Shown here: positions 23,728 through 30,056 of the stretch, piece after piece
Layout of the letters: each line of letters starts with the position of its first letter
Position numbering within the stretch: position 1 is the stretch's first letter
Assembly: GCA_964629965.1 (NCBI GenBank)
Contig: CAZVRZ010000042.1
Span: forward strand, 1 to 36,587
Source of the DNA: CAZVRZ01 sp964629965
GTDB lineage: Bacteria; Chloroflexota; Anaerolineae; Anaerolineales; UBA4823
Direction: 5' to 3'
Length of the DNA stretch: 36,587 nucleotides
Notes under the pieces: generated by a model
What the model saw: only the letters and a program-made list of their open reading frames with translations
What the model was told of the DNA's origin: nothing
Databases searched by the model: none
Position numbers and translations under genes: made by a program

Positions 23728-23801
23728 TCGGGGCGGGCGGACTCGAACCGCCGACCCCTGCGTCCCAAACGCAGTGCGCTACCATACTGCGCTACGCCCC
23801 G
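23728..23801 (-). tRNA. tRNA-Pro (anticodon UGG)
   Basis: A 74-nt cloverleaf: acceptor stem CGGGGCG/CGCCCCG with discriminator A; D stem GCGC/GCGC; anticodon stem CTGCG/CGCAG with loop TTTGGGA (anticodon TGG); and T stem GGCGG/CCGCC with loop TTCGAGT. The CCA end is not encoded. It has its own promoter just upstream. Confidence 0.96.
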
Positions 23802-23810
23802 GCGGATGTG

Positions 23811-23839
23811 AGTATATGCTAACTGTTTCTAATCGTCAA
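23811..23839 (-). promoter_or_regulatory. tRNA-Pro promoter
   Basis: On the minus strand: TTGACG, a 17-nt spacer, TATACT, ending 9 nt before the tRNA 5' end. There is no TGn extension. The repeat element at 23841 begins immediately beyond its -35. Confidence 0.8.
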
Positions 23840-23840
23840 G

Positions 23841-23929
23841 GTAAGTAAGTAAGTTGTCAATGCAAAGTAGAAATGTCCCCTATTCTGCAAAGTAGAGATG
23901 TCCCCTTCGGGGTAAAGTAAGTAAGTTGT
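23841..23929. repeat. Duplicated 20-mer between 14-bp direct repeats; possible transposon-end remnant
   Basis: Two copies of a 20-mer (23861-23880 and 23886-23905, one mismatch, ending ATGTCCCC) are separated by 5 nt. They are flanked by exact 14-bp direct repeats AGTAAGTAAGTTGT (23844-23857 and 23916-23929). A short CCCC-TTC-GGGG palindrome (23902-23912) lies inside. No ORF is present. Repeated ends of the GGGGACAT type occur in some IS families, so this may be an IS scar or a tiny non-autonomous element. The flanking direct repeats could be a target duplication or part of the element. The remainder of 23802-24009 holds the tRNA promoter and the SIMPL gene leader. Confidence 0.6.
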
Positions 23930-24009
23930 AAGAGCTCTTCGGTTTTGGGAACCTTTTGTGTACGTTGAGCGTCTAGAAGGTACTATTCCAATAAATTTAG
24001 GAGGACCTT

Positions 24010-24735
24010 ATGCAAAAAAAAATGTTACTCATCTCTATTCTGATAGTTCTTGGCATGTTATTAGGCGCCTGTGCAGGTGCAGCAACCCCGGTAGCCTCGC
24101 AACCGGCTTTGCGCACTTTGAATGTAAACGGCAGCGCTCAGGTGAGCCTGGACCCGGATATCGCATATATTTCGATAGGCGTTCATTCGGAGAACGCTGA
24201 TGCTGCTGAAGCCGTAGCAGATAACAATACTCGCTCTACCCAGGTTAAGGAAGCCTTAATAGCCATGGGGATCGATGCCAAGGATATCCGAACGACCAAT
24301 TTTAGTATTTATCCGCAGGATGAATATAACCCAGAAGGCCAGCGGCTGGGTGTTCGTTTTGTCGTAGATAACACAGTGTATGTTACGCTGCGCCAACTGG
24401 ACAAGATCGGCGAAATTCTGGGCGCGGCTGTCAGCGCAGGAGCGAACAGTATTTATGGCATCCAATTCGATGTCGCCGATAAAACTGATGCTTTATCCCA
24501 AGCCCGCGCATCGGCTGTGGATAGCGCTCGTAAGCAAGCGGAAGAATTGGCAAAAGCTGCCGGCGTAGAGCTTGGAACGATCCAGGCACTGAATTTTTAT
24601 AACAATTATCCTACGACCGTTTATTACGACAATAAGATGCCTGCCGGCGTAGGAGGTTCGACCGGGAGTGTGCCGGTTTCTGCTGGTCAGTTAGTAGTTT
24701 CTGCGGATGTGAATATCACGTATGAAATCCGGTAA
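24010..24735 (+). CDS. SIMPL (DUF541) domain lipoprotein
   Basis: A 241-aa exported protein. A signal peptide with lipobox LGAC (Cys21) is followed by a SIMPL/DUF541 domain from about residue 34. It starts LNVNGSAQVSLDPDIAYISIGV and continues with ALIAMGIDAKDIRTTNFSIYPQ, VTLRQLDKIGEILGAAVSAGAN and ARKQAEELAKAAGV, which is the full family pattern. The protein should be anchored to the outside of the cytoplasmic membrane. The biochemical role of SIMPL proteins is poorly defined; some have been linked to oxidative stress or kinase signalling. AGGAGG five bases before the ATG gives a very strong ribosome site. It is a single-gene unit, with a terminator just downstream. Confidence 0.9.
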   Translation: MQKKMLLISILIVLGMLLGACAGAATPVASQPALRTLNVNGSAQVSLDPDIAYISIGVHSENADAAEAVADNNTRSTQVKEALIAMGIDAKDIRTTNFSIYPQDEYNPEGQRLGVRFVVDNTVYVTLRQLDKIGEILGAAVSAGANSIYGIQFDVADKTDALSQARASAVDSARKQAEELAKAAGVELGTIQALNFYNNYPTTVYYDNKMPAGVGGSTGSVPVSAGQLVVSADVNITYEIR

Positions 24736-24758
24736 TTGGGCTTAAACCAGGAGTAGTC

Positions 24759-24797
24759 ATTCCCTGCCATTGAACTCGGCAGGGAATTTTATTTTTT
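24759..24797 (+). terminator. Rho-independent terminator after the SIMPL gene
   Basis: A 10-bp perfect inverted repeat (24759-24768 with 24778-24787, arm ATTCCCTGCC) with a 9-nt loop is followed by TTTATTTTTT. It begins 24 nt after the stop codon. Confidence 0.9.
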
Positions 24798-24807
24798 AGG
24801 GTGGATG

Positions 24808-24818
24808 TGGTATAAAAT
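24808..24818 (+). promoter_or_regulatory. Extended -10 giving a near-leaderless transcript
   Basis: TGG-TATAAA(AT), with the ATG at 24825 only 6-8 nt downstream, depending on which hexamer is used. No clear -35 and no Shine-Dalgarno are visible. The mRNA is predicted to start at or within 2 nt of the start codon. Confidence 0.5.
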
Positions 24819-24824
24819 AACGAT

Positions 24825-25733
24825 ATGAGTCAGAACAGAGTGTTTTATCCTGAGCGCGGCTCGGGTCTTGTCTTGCTGGTCGGATTGGCCCTTGCGTTGG
24901 CTGGAGTCGGGGGCTATGGTTTATGGCGGGCGGCAGGTGCGCAGGCCGGTTTGGCATTTTTCGTTTACTTGTTTCCCGCTTTTATAACCATGGGATTGAC
25001 GCCGCTCCTGGTGTATCGGGCGTATTCTTTGTGGTCTGCCAGTTATGTTTTGCAGCGCGATGGTATTAAATTGCATTGGGGGCTGCGTTCCATTGATATT
25101 CCGATGAATGCCGTGATCTGGATCAAGGGGCAATCTGAACTAGGAAATTCCTTCCCAATGCCCTGGCTGCCTTTTCCGGGTGCCGTCTTAGGAACGCGCC
25201 AGATGAAGGATGGGGGTGTGATTGAGTACCTGGCTGCTCGTCCCTTTCACATGTTATTTATTGCAACTGCCGATCGAATCTATGGCATCTCCCCAAAATC
25301 TAACCAGGCCTTTTTAGCAGCTTACCACGACTTTACCGAATTGGGATCCATTACACCCCTTTTGGCCAGGTCGATATATCCGAATGTGTTGTTTGCCAGG
25401 ATTTGGGATGACCGTTGGGGACGCTGGTTGATCATGCCCGGGGGCATCTTTGTTTTACTTTTATTTGTAATGGTTGGCCTAGCGCTGCCGATGCGTTCCC
25501 AGGTGGCCTTACGATTGTCTGGAACGGGACTCGCGCAAGAATATATGCCCACCATCCGGCTTTTGCTGTTGCCCGTTTTGAATGCTTTCTTTTTTGTGGC
25601 CGACCTGGTATTGGGTATTTTCTTTTACCGCCAGGCTGAAACACAACCGCTGACTTATTTGTGTTGGTTTGCCAGCATATTTACATCGTTGTTATTTGCC
25701 GGAGCAATGATCGCCATCCTGATATTCAGCTAA
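24825..25733 (+). CDS. Membrane protein with bacterial PH-like domain
   Basis: A 302-aa protein with two N-terminal membrane spans (about residues 13-34 and 42-66), a soluble middle part (about 70-170) and two or three C-terminal spans (about 200-225, 245-270 and 279-301). The middle section, SASYVLQRDGIKLHWGLRSIDIPMNAV with a later ARPFHMLFIATADRIYGISP, has the strand pattern of bacterial PH-type domains, including the DGI(x)LxxG start and the final helix AFLAAYHDF. The function is unknown; such proteins are usually membrane-anchored scaffolds. A strong terminator precedes it, so it has its own promoter. Three DnaA boxes begin directly after its stop codon. Confidence 0.75.
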   Translation: MSQNRVFYPERGSGLVLLVGLALALAGVGGYGLWRAAGAQAGLAFFVYLFPAFITMGLTPLLVYRAYSLWSASYVLQRDGIKLHWGLRSIDIPMNAVIWIKGQSELGNSFPMPWLPFPGAVLGTRQMKDGGVIEYLAARPFHMLFIATADRIYGISPKSNQAFLAAYHDFTELGSITPLLARSIYPNVLFARIWDDRWGRWLIMPGGIFVLLLFVMVGLALPMRSQVALRLSGTGLAQEYMPTIRLLLLPVLNAFFFVADLVLGIFFYRQAETQPLTYLCWFASIFTSLLFAGAMIAILIFS

Positions 25734-25784
25734 GTATCCACACATTACAAGTAGTTATCCACAGGAATCAACAGGTTATCCACA
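25734..25784 (+). promoter_or_regulatory. Three DnaA boxes spaced exactly 21 bp apart
   Basis: GTATCCACA (25734-25742), TTATCCACA (25755-25763) and TTATCCACA (25776-25784), all in the same orientation with starts 21 bp apart, or two helical turns. Two are perfect matches to the consensus DnaA box and the first differs by one base. They fill most of the 76-nt gap before the DUF92 gene. There is no dnaA or dnaN here and no obvious AT-rich unwinding region, so origin function is unproven. They could titrate DnaA or regulate the downstream gene. Confidence 0.82.
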
Positions 25785-25809
25785 GATTTTTCGGCAATCG
25801 AGGAGTAAT

Positions 25810-26631
25810 ATGCAGGTATCGATCGGCTTTGTATGGATAGGCTTTTTGTTGGGAGCGTTGATTGGTTTCCTGGCCTGGCGAATGAAGGCGCTGAGCGCCA
25901 ATGGAGCCTGGGCGGCCTCGCTGGTAGGGGGAATGATCTTTGGTGTGGGCGGGTGGAAGTGGGCTGTTTTGTTGTTGGTGTTTTTTATCTTGTCGAGCAT
26001 ACTTTCTAGATCCTTTAGCGGGCGGAAAGCTGCGCTAAGTGAAAAGTTTTCCAAAGGCAGCCAGCGTGACTGGGGCCAGGTTTTAGCGAATGGGGGCCTG
26101 GGGGCGGGGCTGGCCGGGTTGCATGGAGTTTTCCCGGATAGGCCAGAGATATGGGTGGCCTTTGTAGGCGCAATGGCGGCTGTGAACGCAGATACCTGGG
26201 CAACGGAGTTGGGTGTGCTCAGCAGTTCTTTGCCCAGGCTTGTGACCACTGGCAAGTCGGTGGTCCGTGGTACATCGGGGGGAGTTACGTTTTTGGGATA
26301 CCAGGCTGTGGTGGCCGGTGCGGCATTGATAGCGCTCCTGGCCGCCTGGTTAACACCCGCATCGAGTGGGCCGGGAATGCTTGTGATGGTTGCAGCCATC
26401 ATGGGGGGGGTTGCCGGCTCGACATTTGATTCTATTCTGGGGGCTACCGTACAGGCAATATATTCTTGTCCCGCCTGCCAAAAAGAGACAGAACATCACC
26501 CGCTGCATTCTTGCGGGACACGCACCTCTCTGCAACGCGGCTGGCGTTGGCTGAATAATGATCTGGTAAATTTTGCTTGTTCGTTGGTGGGGGCAGCGGT
26601 TGCGGCAGGCTTGTGGGCTTTATATCAGTAG
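25810..26631 (+). CDS. DUF92 family membrane protein (possible polyprenyl-phosphate kinase)
   Basis: A 273-aa integral membrane protein of the DUF92 (TMEM19-like) family with about six spans. Recognisable phrases are LGALIGFLAWRMKALSANGA, KGSQRDWGQVLANGG, NADTWATELG, GGVTFLGYQA and DSILGATVQ, then a Cys/His cluster (CPACQKETEHHPLHSCG, about 218-234) unusual enough to suggest a metal site, and a final span. The family includes the plant/cyanobacterial phytyl-phosphate kinase VTE6, so phosphorylation of an isoprenoid alcohol or phosphate is possible but not shown. GAGGAG lies five bases before the ATG. It directly follows the DnaA boxes and overlaps the convergent HAD gene by 12 nt. Confidence 0.85.
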   Translation: MQVSIGFVWIGFLLGALIGFLAWRMKALSANGAWAASLVGGMIFGVGGWKWAVLLLVFFILSSILSRSFSGRKAALSEKFSKGSQRDWGQVLANGGLGAGLAGLHGVFPDRPEIWVAFVGAMAAVNADTWATELGVLSSSLPRLVTTGKSVVRGTSGGVTFLGYQAVVAGAALIALLAAWLTPASSGPGMLVMVAAIMGGVAGSTFDSILGATVQAIYSCPACQKETEHHPLHSCGTRTSLQRGWRWLNNDLVNFACSLVGAAVAAGLWALYQ

Positions 26632-27339
26632 ATCCAGCAGTTCCCCAATGGCGTCAATGGTTGGACAATCGGCATCGGGAAAGAGTTCTTCGGGATCGAT
26701 CAACACTGGAGCCATACCCGCTCTCTGGGCGCCGATGATATCGGCATAATAATTGTCGCCAACATAAACGGCTTGCTCGGGTGCAACATTCAATCGTTTT
26801 AAAGCGTGCTCAAAGATTTCAGGGTTGGGCTTCCAAGCATTGATTTCCCCCGCTGCCAGGCTAAAAACGAAGTACTCGTTCAAACCCAATTCTAATAGCT
26901 GCTCATCGTATGAATCCGAGCGATTAGACACAACGGCCAGGGTGAAACCATTCTTTTGGAGTTGAGAAAGCGTAGTGGGAATATCTTCAGGAATCCAGGT
27001 CTGTGGTCGATAGCTCTCTTCCATAAATCGGTTGATTTGTCGTGCTAAGGTGGCAGCTTGCTCAAGAGAACAATCCATTTGCAGCAGGGCCCGCCGCAAA
27101 TAGTGTACCCAAAAATCTGGTGTTAGAGATGGAAATATTTGAAGATCATCGAGCAGTTCAGGTGACTGCGCCCAGTAATAATGTGCCCAACGTAAAACAT
27201 GGCGGCGTTTTTCAAGTGAAACGGGTAAGCCCAAACGTTCGGCCTGATCTATTAACACATGGTTCGCAGAAGGTTCATTGTGGCGCAGAGTGCCATCCAG
27301 ATCGAACAAAATTGCGCGGATTTCATGGGTGCTGAACAT
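26620..27339 (-). CDS. HAD-superfamily hydrolase
   Basis: A 239-aa phosphatase-type HAD protein. Motif I, LFDLDGTLRHN, carries the nucleophile Asp13 and acid/base Asp15. Motif II is VVSNRSD, motif III is AWKPNPEIF with the Lys, and motif IV is YVGDNYYADIIGAQRAGM with the metal Asp. The helical insert after motif I (about 20-95) is the C1 cap type. Substrates of this family are small phosphorylated metabolites and cannot be read from sequence. The ATG at 27339 has only a weak ribosome site (CCAGG further upstream). It lies 17 nt after the YbaK-type gene and ends inside the convergent DUF92 gene. Confidence 0.9.
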   Translation of the reverse strand: MFSTHEIRAILFDLDGTLRHNEPSANHVLIDQAERLGLPVSLEKRRHVLRWAHYYWAQSPELLDDLQIFPSLTPDFWVHYLRRALLQMDCSLEQAATLARQINRFMEESYRPQTWIPEDIPTTLSQLQKNGFTLAVVSNRSDSYDEQLLELGLNEYFVFSLAAGEINAWKPNPEIFEHALKRLNVAPEQAVYVGDNYYADIIGAQRAGMAPVLIDPEELFPDADCPTIDAIGELLDLLI

Positions 27340-27356
27340 AGCTAGTACAGGCCTGG

Positions 27357-27842
27357 TTATTTACCGCAGATATTCACAACCTGCCCCCCGGTCATTTCGA
27401 GCAGATCGGCAGGTGTAAGCCGGAAGACGGCATGCGGCGTGCCTGCCGCGGCCCAAATTTCCTCGTGTTTCAGCAGGTCTTGATCGATTAAAGTCTGGAT
27501 GGGGTGAAGGTGAGCAATTGGTGGGATACCACCAATTGCATACCCGGTGTGTTCTTGGGCAAAGTCCGGATCGGCGCGAACGATTGGCTCGTCCAGCAAG
27601 CTGCCGATTGCCTTTTCATTCACCCGATTGGCTCCACTGGCGATGATTAACACCGGACGATTGGTGTTCGCCAATCGGAAGATAAGCGATTTGACGATCT
27701 GCCCTACCTGGCAGCCTACAGCCTGGGCTGCCTCGGGTGCGGTGCGCGTGGAACCGGGCAGTTCGATCACCTCGAGCTGTAAACCGGCAGCCTGCAGTGC
27801 TTTTTGGACTTTGCGAGCGCTGGCGCTTAGTTCGTTTGTCAT
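27357..27842 (-). CDS. YbaK/ProX-type aminoacyl-tRNA deacylase
   Basis: A 161-aa protein of the YbaK/EbsC/ProX editing domain family, which hydrolyses mischarged tRNAs such as Cys-tRNA(Pro) or Ala-tRNA(Pro). Motifs include ELPGSTRTAPEAAQAVG, VKSLIFRL with the conserved Lys, ASGANRVNEKAIG, and HTGYAIGGIPPIAH with the Gly-rich loop, plus AAAGTPHAVFRLTPADLLEMT near the end. The start is ATG 27842, one base after the stop of the CorA gene, with GGATG as ribosome site; a longer frame to 27875 would run back into corA. It is probably cotranscribed with that corA and the HAD gene. The exact tRNA specificity is unknown. Confidence 0.88.
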   Translation of the reverse strand: MTNELSASARKVQKALQAAGLQLEVIELPGSTRTAPEAAQAVGCQVGQIVKSLIFRLANTNRPVLIIASGANRVNEKAIGSLLDEPIVRADPDFAQEHTGYAIGGIPPIAHLHPIQTLIDQDLLKHEEIWAAAGTPHAVFRLTPADLLEMTGGQVVNICGK

Positions 27843-27843
27843 G

Positions 27844-28827
27844 CTACATCCAACCGCGCTTGCGGATCCAGGCAAACATGATCACCGGTACTAGAACCAT
27901 CAAAGCCAGTACGATAACAAAAACCGGGATCCTCATCCAGGCTGTAATAGGGTGCTCCGGTAAAAAGAAATTCATCCCGAAGAAACCTGCCAAAAACGAT
28001 AATGGCATGAAGAGAGTAGTGATGATTGTCAGGGTTTTCATCACTTCGCTCATTCGGTTGTTGATCACCGAGAGATAGGTATCCAGGACACCACCAACCA
28101 GGTCACGCAGGCTTTCGCTGATATCATGCAGGCGAACCAGGTGGTCATAAACATCCCGGAAATACACCCGATCCTTTTTGTCGATCACGGGGTATTCATC
28201 CCGCGCCAATTTGTTGAACACCTCGCGCAGCGGGGAAAGGCTGCGGCGCAGGCGCAGCGAGGCGCGTTTAAGGTTAAAGATGCGTTGTAAGATATCGGAG
28301 GTGGGCCGGTCGAAGACTTCATCTTCTACCAAATCGATTTCTTCATCTAACTCTTCGACGGTGTGCATAAAATCGCTGACCAGCTCGTCAGAAAGCTTGT
28401 ACAACAAGTGATCGGCGCCTAATTTGTAGTGACGCGGATCGCGCTGGCTGATATCCCAGATGCGCTCCAGGGATTGAATGGGTTGATCGTGGTGCGTGAC
28501 GATATAATGTTTGCCCAGGAATACATCTAGTTCAGCCACATCGATTTTGGCGACTGTACGATCGTAGTACACGGCGTGCAAAACGATGTAAAGGTAATGC
28601 TCCCAGTCGTCCAATTTGGGGACATGTGATTCTTTGAGGGCATCATCCACTGCCAGGGGGTGGAAGTGGAAAACCTGCTCCAGGATAGGTTCATCTTTCT
28701 CGGGTGGATCACCAAGAAAGTCTACCCAAAGCACTCCTTCTGGTTTATCCAAGACAGTCTGGATATCATCGGGGGAAAGCTGGGTGCTGATTTGACCATC
28801 GGGTTGAAAGTAAAGAATGCGAATCAT
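27844..28827 (-). CDS. corA: CorA-family divalent cation transporter (second copy)
   Basis: A 327-aa CorA channel with the canonical layout. The N-terminal cytosolic domain starts MIRILYFQPDG and contains VLWVDFLGDPPEKDEPIL. A long coiled region with acidic turns (EELDEEIDLVEDEVFDRP, about 158-175) leads to the first span ending in GFFGMNF (GMN 284-286) and a second span with a basic end, IRKRGWM. Mg2+/Co2+ uptake is the family role. I use the ATG at 28827 (CCAGG just upstream). Starts at 28884 or 28869 fall inside the rplS terminator hairpin and are rejected. With so little room before it, transcription may come from readthrough of that terminator. It is followed by ybaK after 1 nt. Confidence 0.92.
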   Translation of the reverse strand: MIRILYFQPDGQISTQLSPDDIQTVLDKPEGVLWVDFLGDPPEKDEPILEQVFHFHPLAVDDALKESHVPKLDDWEHYLYIVLHAVYYDRTVAKIDVAELDVFLGKHYIVTHHDQPIQSLERIWDISQRDPRHYKLGADHLLYKLSDELVSDFMHTVEELDEEIDLVEDEVFDRPTSDILQRIFNLKRASLRLRRSLSPLREVFNKLARDEYPVIDKKDRVYFRDVYDHLVRLHDISESLRDLVGGVLDTYLSVINNRMSEVMKTLTIITTLFMPLSFLAGFFGMNFFLPEHPITAWMRIPVFVIVLALMVLVPVIMFAWIRKRGWM

Positions 28828-28848
28828 TTGTGCCTGGTGAAATGGAAC

Positions 28849-28882
28849 AGAAAAGGGGCGCAGCCCCATCAGGCTGCACCCC
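28849..28882 (-). terminator. Rho-independent terminator after rplS
   Basis: On the minus strand an 11-bp stem (28872-28882 with 28855-28865, one G-T pair, arm GGGGTGCAGCC) with a 6-nt loop is followed by TTTTCTGTT. It begins 24 nt after the rplS stop and ends about 20 nt before the corA start. Confidence 0.9.
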
Positions 28883-28906
28883 ACATTAAACCAGAAATTA
28901 CCCGAA

Positions 28907-29257
28907 TCAGGAAGTGAATTTTTGCTTTAAGCGCGCGCGTTTGCCCGTGCGATCTCGCAAAAAGTACAACTTGGAGCGGCGAACATGAGAATGGCGGTGC
29001 ACAACCACTTTATCGATCCGGGGAGAATGGAGCAAGAAGGTACGCTCTACGCCAACACCATTGCTGGCAACACGCCTCACGGTAAAGTTCGAGTCGTTCC
29101 CGCCGCGATGATGGCGAATAACCGTGCCTTTAAATTCCTGGGTGCGCTCTGTGTTGCCTTCCTTGATACGAACGAAGACGCTCACCATATCCCCAGAATT
29201 AAGGGATGGAATATTGGAGTTCTCGGCGACTTTAATATCTCTCAAAATTTCACTCAT
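28907..29257 (-). CDS. rplS: 50S ribosomal protein L19
   Basis: A 116-aa ribosomal protein L19, located at the 30S-50S interface. Typical segments are FKGTVIRHHRGGNDSNFTVRRVASNGVGVERTF, SPRIDKVVVHRHSHVRRSKLYFLRDRTGKRARLKQ (split by family numbering) and an N-terminal VFVRIKEGNTERTQEF. The ATG at 29257 has GAGG nine bases upstream. A longer frame to 29323 overlaps the promoter and is rejected. Unlike the common rpsP-rimM-trmD-rplS order, here rplS has its own promoter and terminator and is separated from trmD by two other genes. Confidence 0.97.
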   Translation of the reverse strand: MSEILRDIKVAENSNIPSLNSGDMVSVFVRIKEGNTERTQEFKGTVIRHHRGGNDSNFTVRRVASNGVGVERTFLLHSPRIDKVVVHRHSHVRRSKLYFLRDRTGKRARLKQKFTS

Positions 29258-29321
29258 AATTTCAAACCTCACATTTCTGCAAATAACGCTCGTACTGCGT
29301 CCCCTGGTGACGCGGTCGTGC

Positions 29322-29330
29322 ATTATAACA
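29322..29330 (-). promoter_or_regulatory. Extended -10 promoter for rplS
   Basis: TGT-TATAAT on the minus strand. Transcription would start near 29315 and give a leader of about 58 nt before the ATG at 29257. The -35 is weak. No known r-protein leader motif was recognised in the leader. Confidence 0.65.
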
Positions 29331-29368
29331 TGCCCACCAAAATTTGGGAAGATTCGATTCTGGGGTTT

Positions 29369-30046
29369 TTAATGACTTAACCATTCGATCGTTTGAGAAA
29401 AATCATCTGGATAAGGGGCTTCGAACTGCAGCAAGGCGCGGTTGGTCGGGTGCAGCAGCTTGATTGCCCAGGCATGCAGAGCTGGACGCGCCAGCAGCCC
29501 GGTCGTCTCGTTGCCTTTGATAAGAGCGCCACCGTATAACTGATCGGCTACCAATGGAAATCCAACAGCTGCCAGGTGCGTTCGAATCTGGTGTGTTCGC
29601 CCAGTTTTGGGGCATACTTGCAGCAAGGTATAAGCCTTCAGGCGTTTTAATACGCTCAAATAGGTGGCGGCTTCTTTGCCGTGCTGGCGGTCGATCACGG
29701 TGCGGTGGCGGCGATCCCCATTAGGCCGCAGCGGTAGATCGACTAAAAGTTCATCCCAGGCAGGCGAGCCGCACACCAGGGCGTGATAGATCTTTTCTAT
29801 GGTATGGGCAGCGAATTGATCGTTCAGGGAGCGATGAGCAGCAGCGCTGCGCGCTAGGATCAGGATACCACTGGTATGCCGGTCAAGGCGGTGAACAATC
29901 CAAAGAGTCCCGAAAACCGGTGTGAGAATTGTTTTTATGTGCGGCGCACTGGCATCGTAACCGTCTGGCAGGACAGGCATACCTGCTGGCTTATTTACAA
30001 CCAGCAGGGTCTCATCACCCCAGATAACCAGTTCTTCGGGCTCCAT
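29369..30046 (-). CDS. RluA-family pseudouridine synthase
   Basis: A 225-aa pseudouridine synthase of the RluA group. The catalytic motif is HRLDRHTSG, with Asp55 as the nucleophile, followed by ARSAAAHRSLNDQF, EKIYHALVCG, KEAATYLSVLKR, and PKTGRTHQIRTHLAAVGFPLVAD, where the TGRTHQIR block binds RNA. It lacks an N-terminal S4 domain, so it matches the short RluA/TruC-like form. It modifies uridines in rRNA or tRNA; the site cannot be assigned. It follows the MFS gene by about 10 nt on the minus strand and probably belongs to the trmD transcript. Confidence 0.92.
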   Translation of the reverse strand: MEPEELVIWGDETLLVVNKPAGMPVLPDGYDASAPHIKTILTPVFGTLWIVHRLDRHTSGILILARSAAAHRSLNDQFAAHTIEKIYHALVCGSPAWDELLVDLPLRPNGDRRHRTVIDRQHGKEAATYLSVLKRLKAYTLLQVCPKTGRTHQIRTHLAAVGFPLVADQLYGGALIKGNETTGLLARPALHAWAIKLLHPTNRALLQFEAPYPDDFSQTIEWLSH

Positions 30047-30056
30047 TTTGCTTTGG

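Noticed and set aside
23654..23785. N-terminal extension of the phospholipase-like reading frame
   Set aside because: It runs through the tRNA-Pro gene; the family-like start and a -10 element both point to the ATG at 23653.
25776..26402. Minus-strand reading frame of 208 codons
   Set aside because: Antisense to the DUF92 gene and overlapping DnaA boxes; composition is low-complexity Pro/Ala/Lys without a recognisable domain.
28828..28884. Longer N-terminus for the second CorA
   Set aside because: The added codons lie in the rplS terminator hairpin; the CorA family start fits ATG 28827.
29258..29323. Longer N-terminus for ribosomal protein L19
   Set aside because: It reaches into the promoter -10 and lacks the conserved L19 start; ATG 29257 has a ribosome site.
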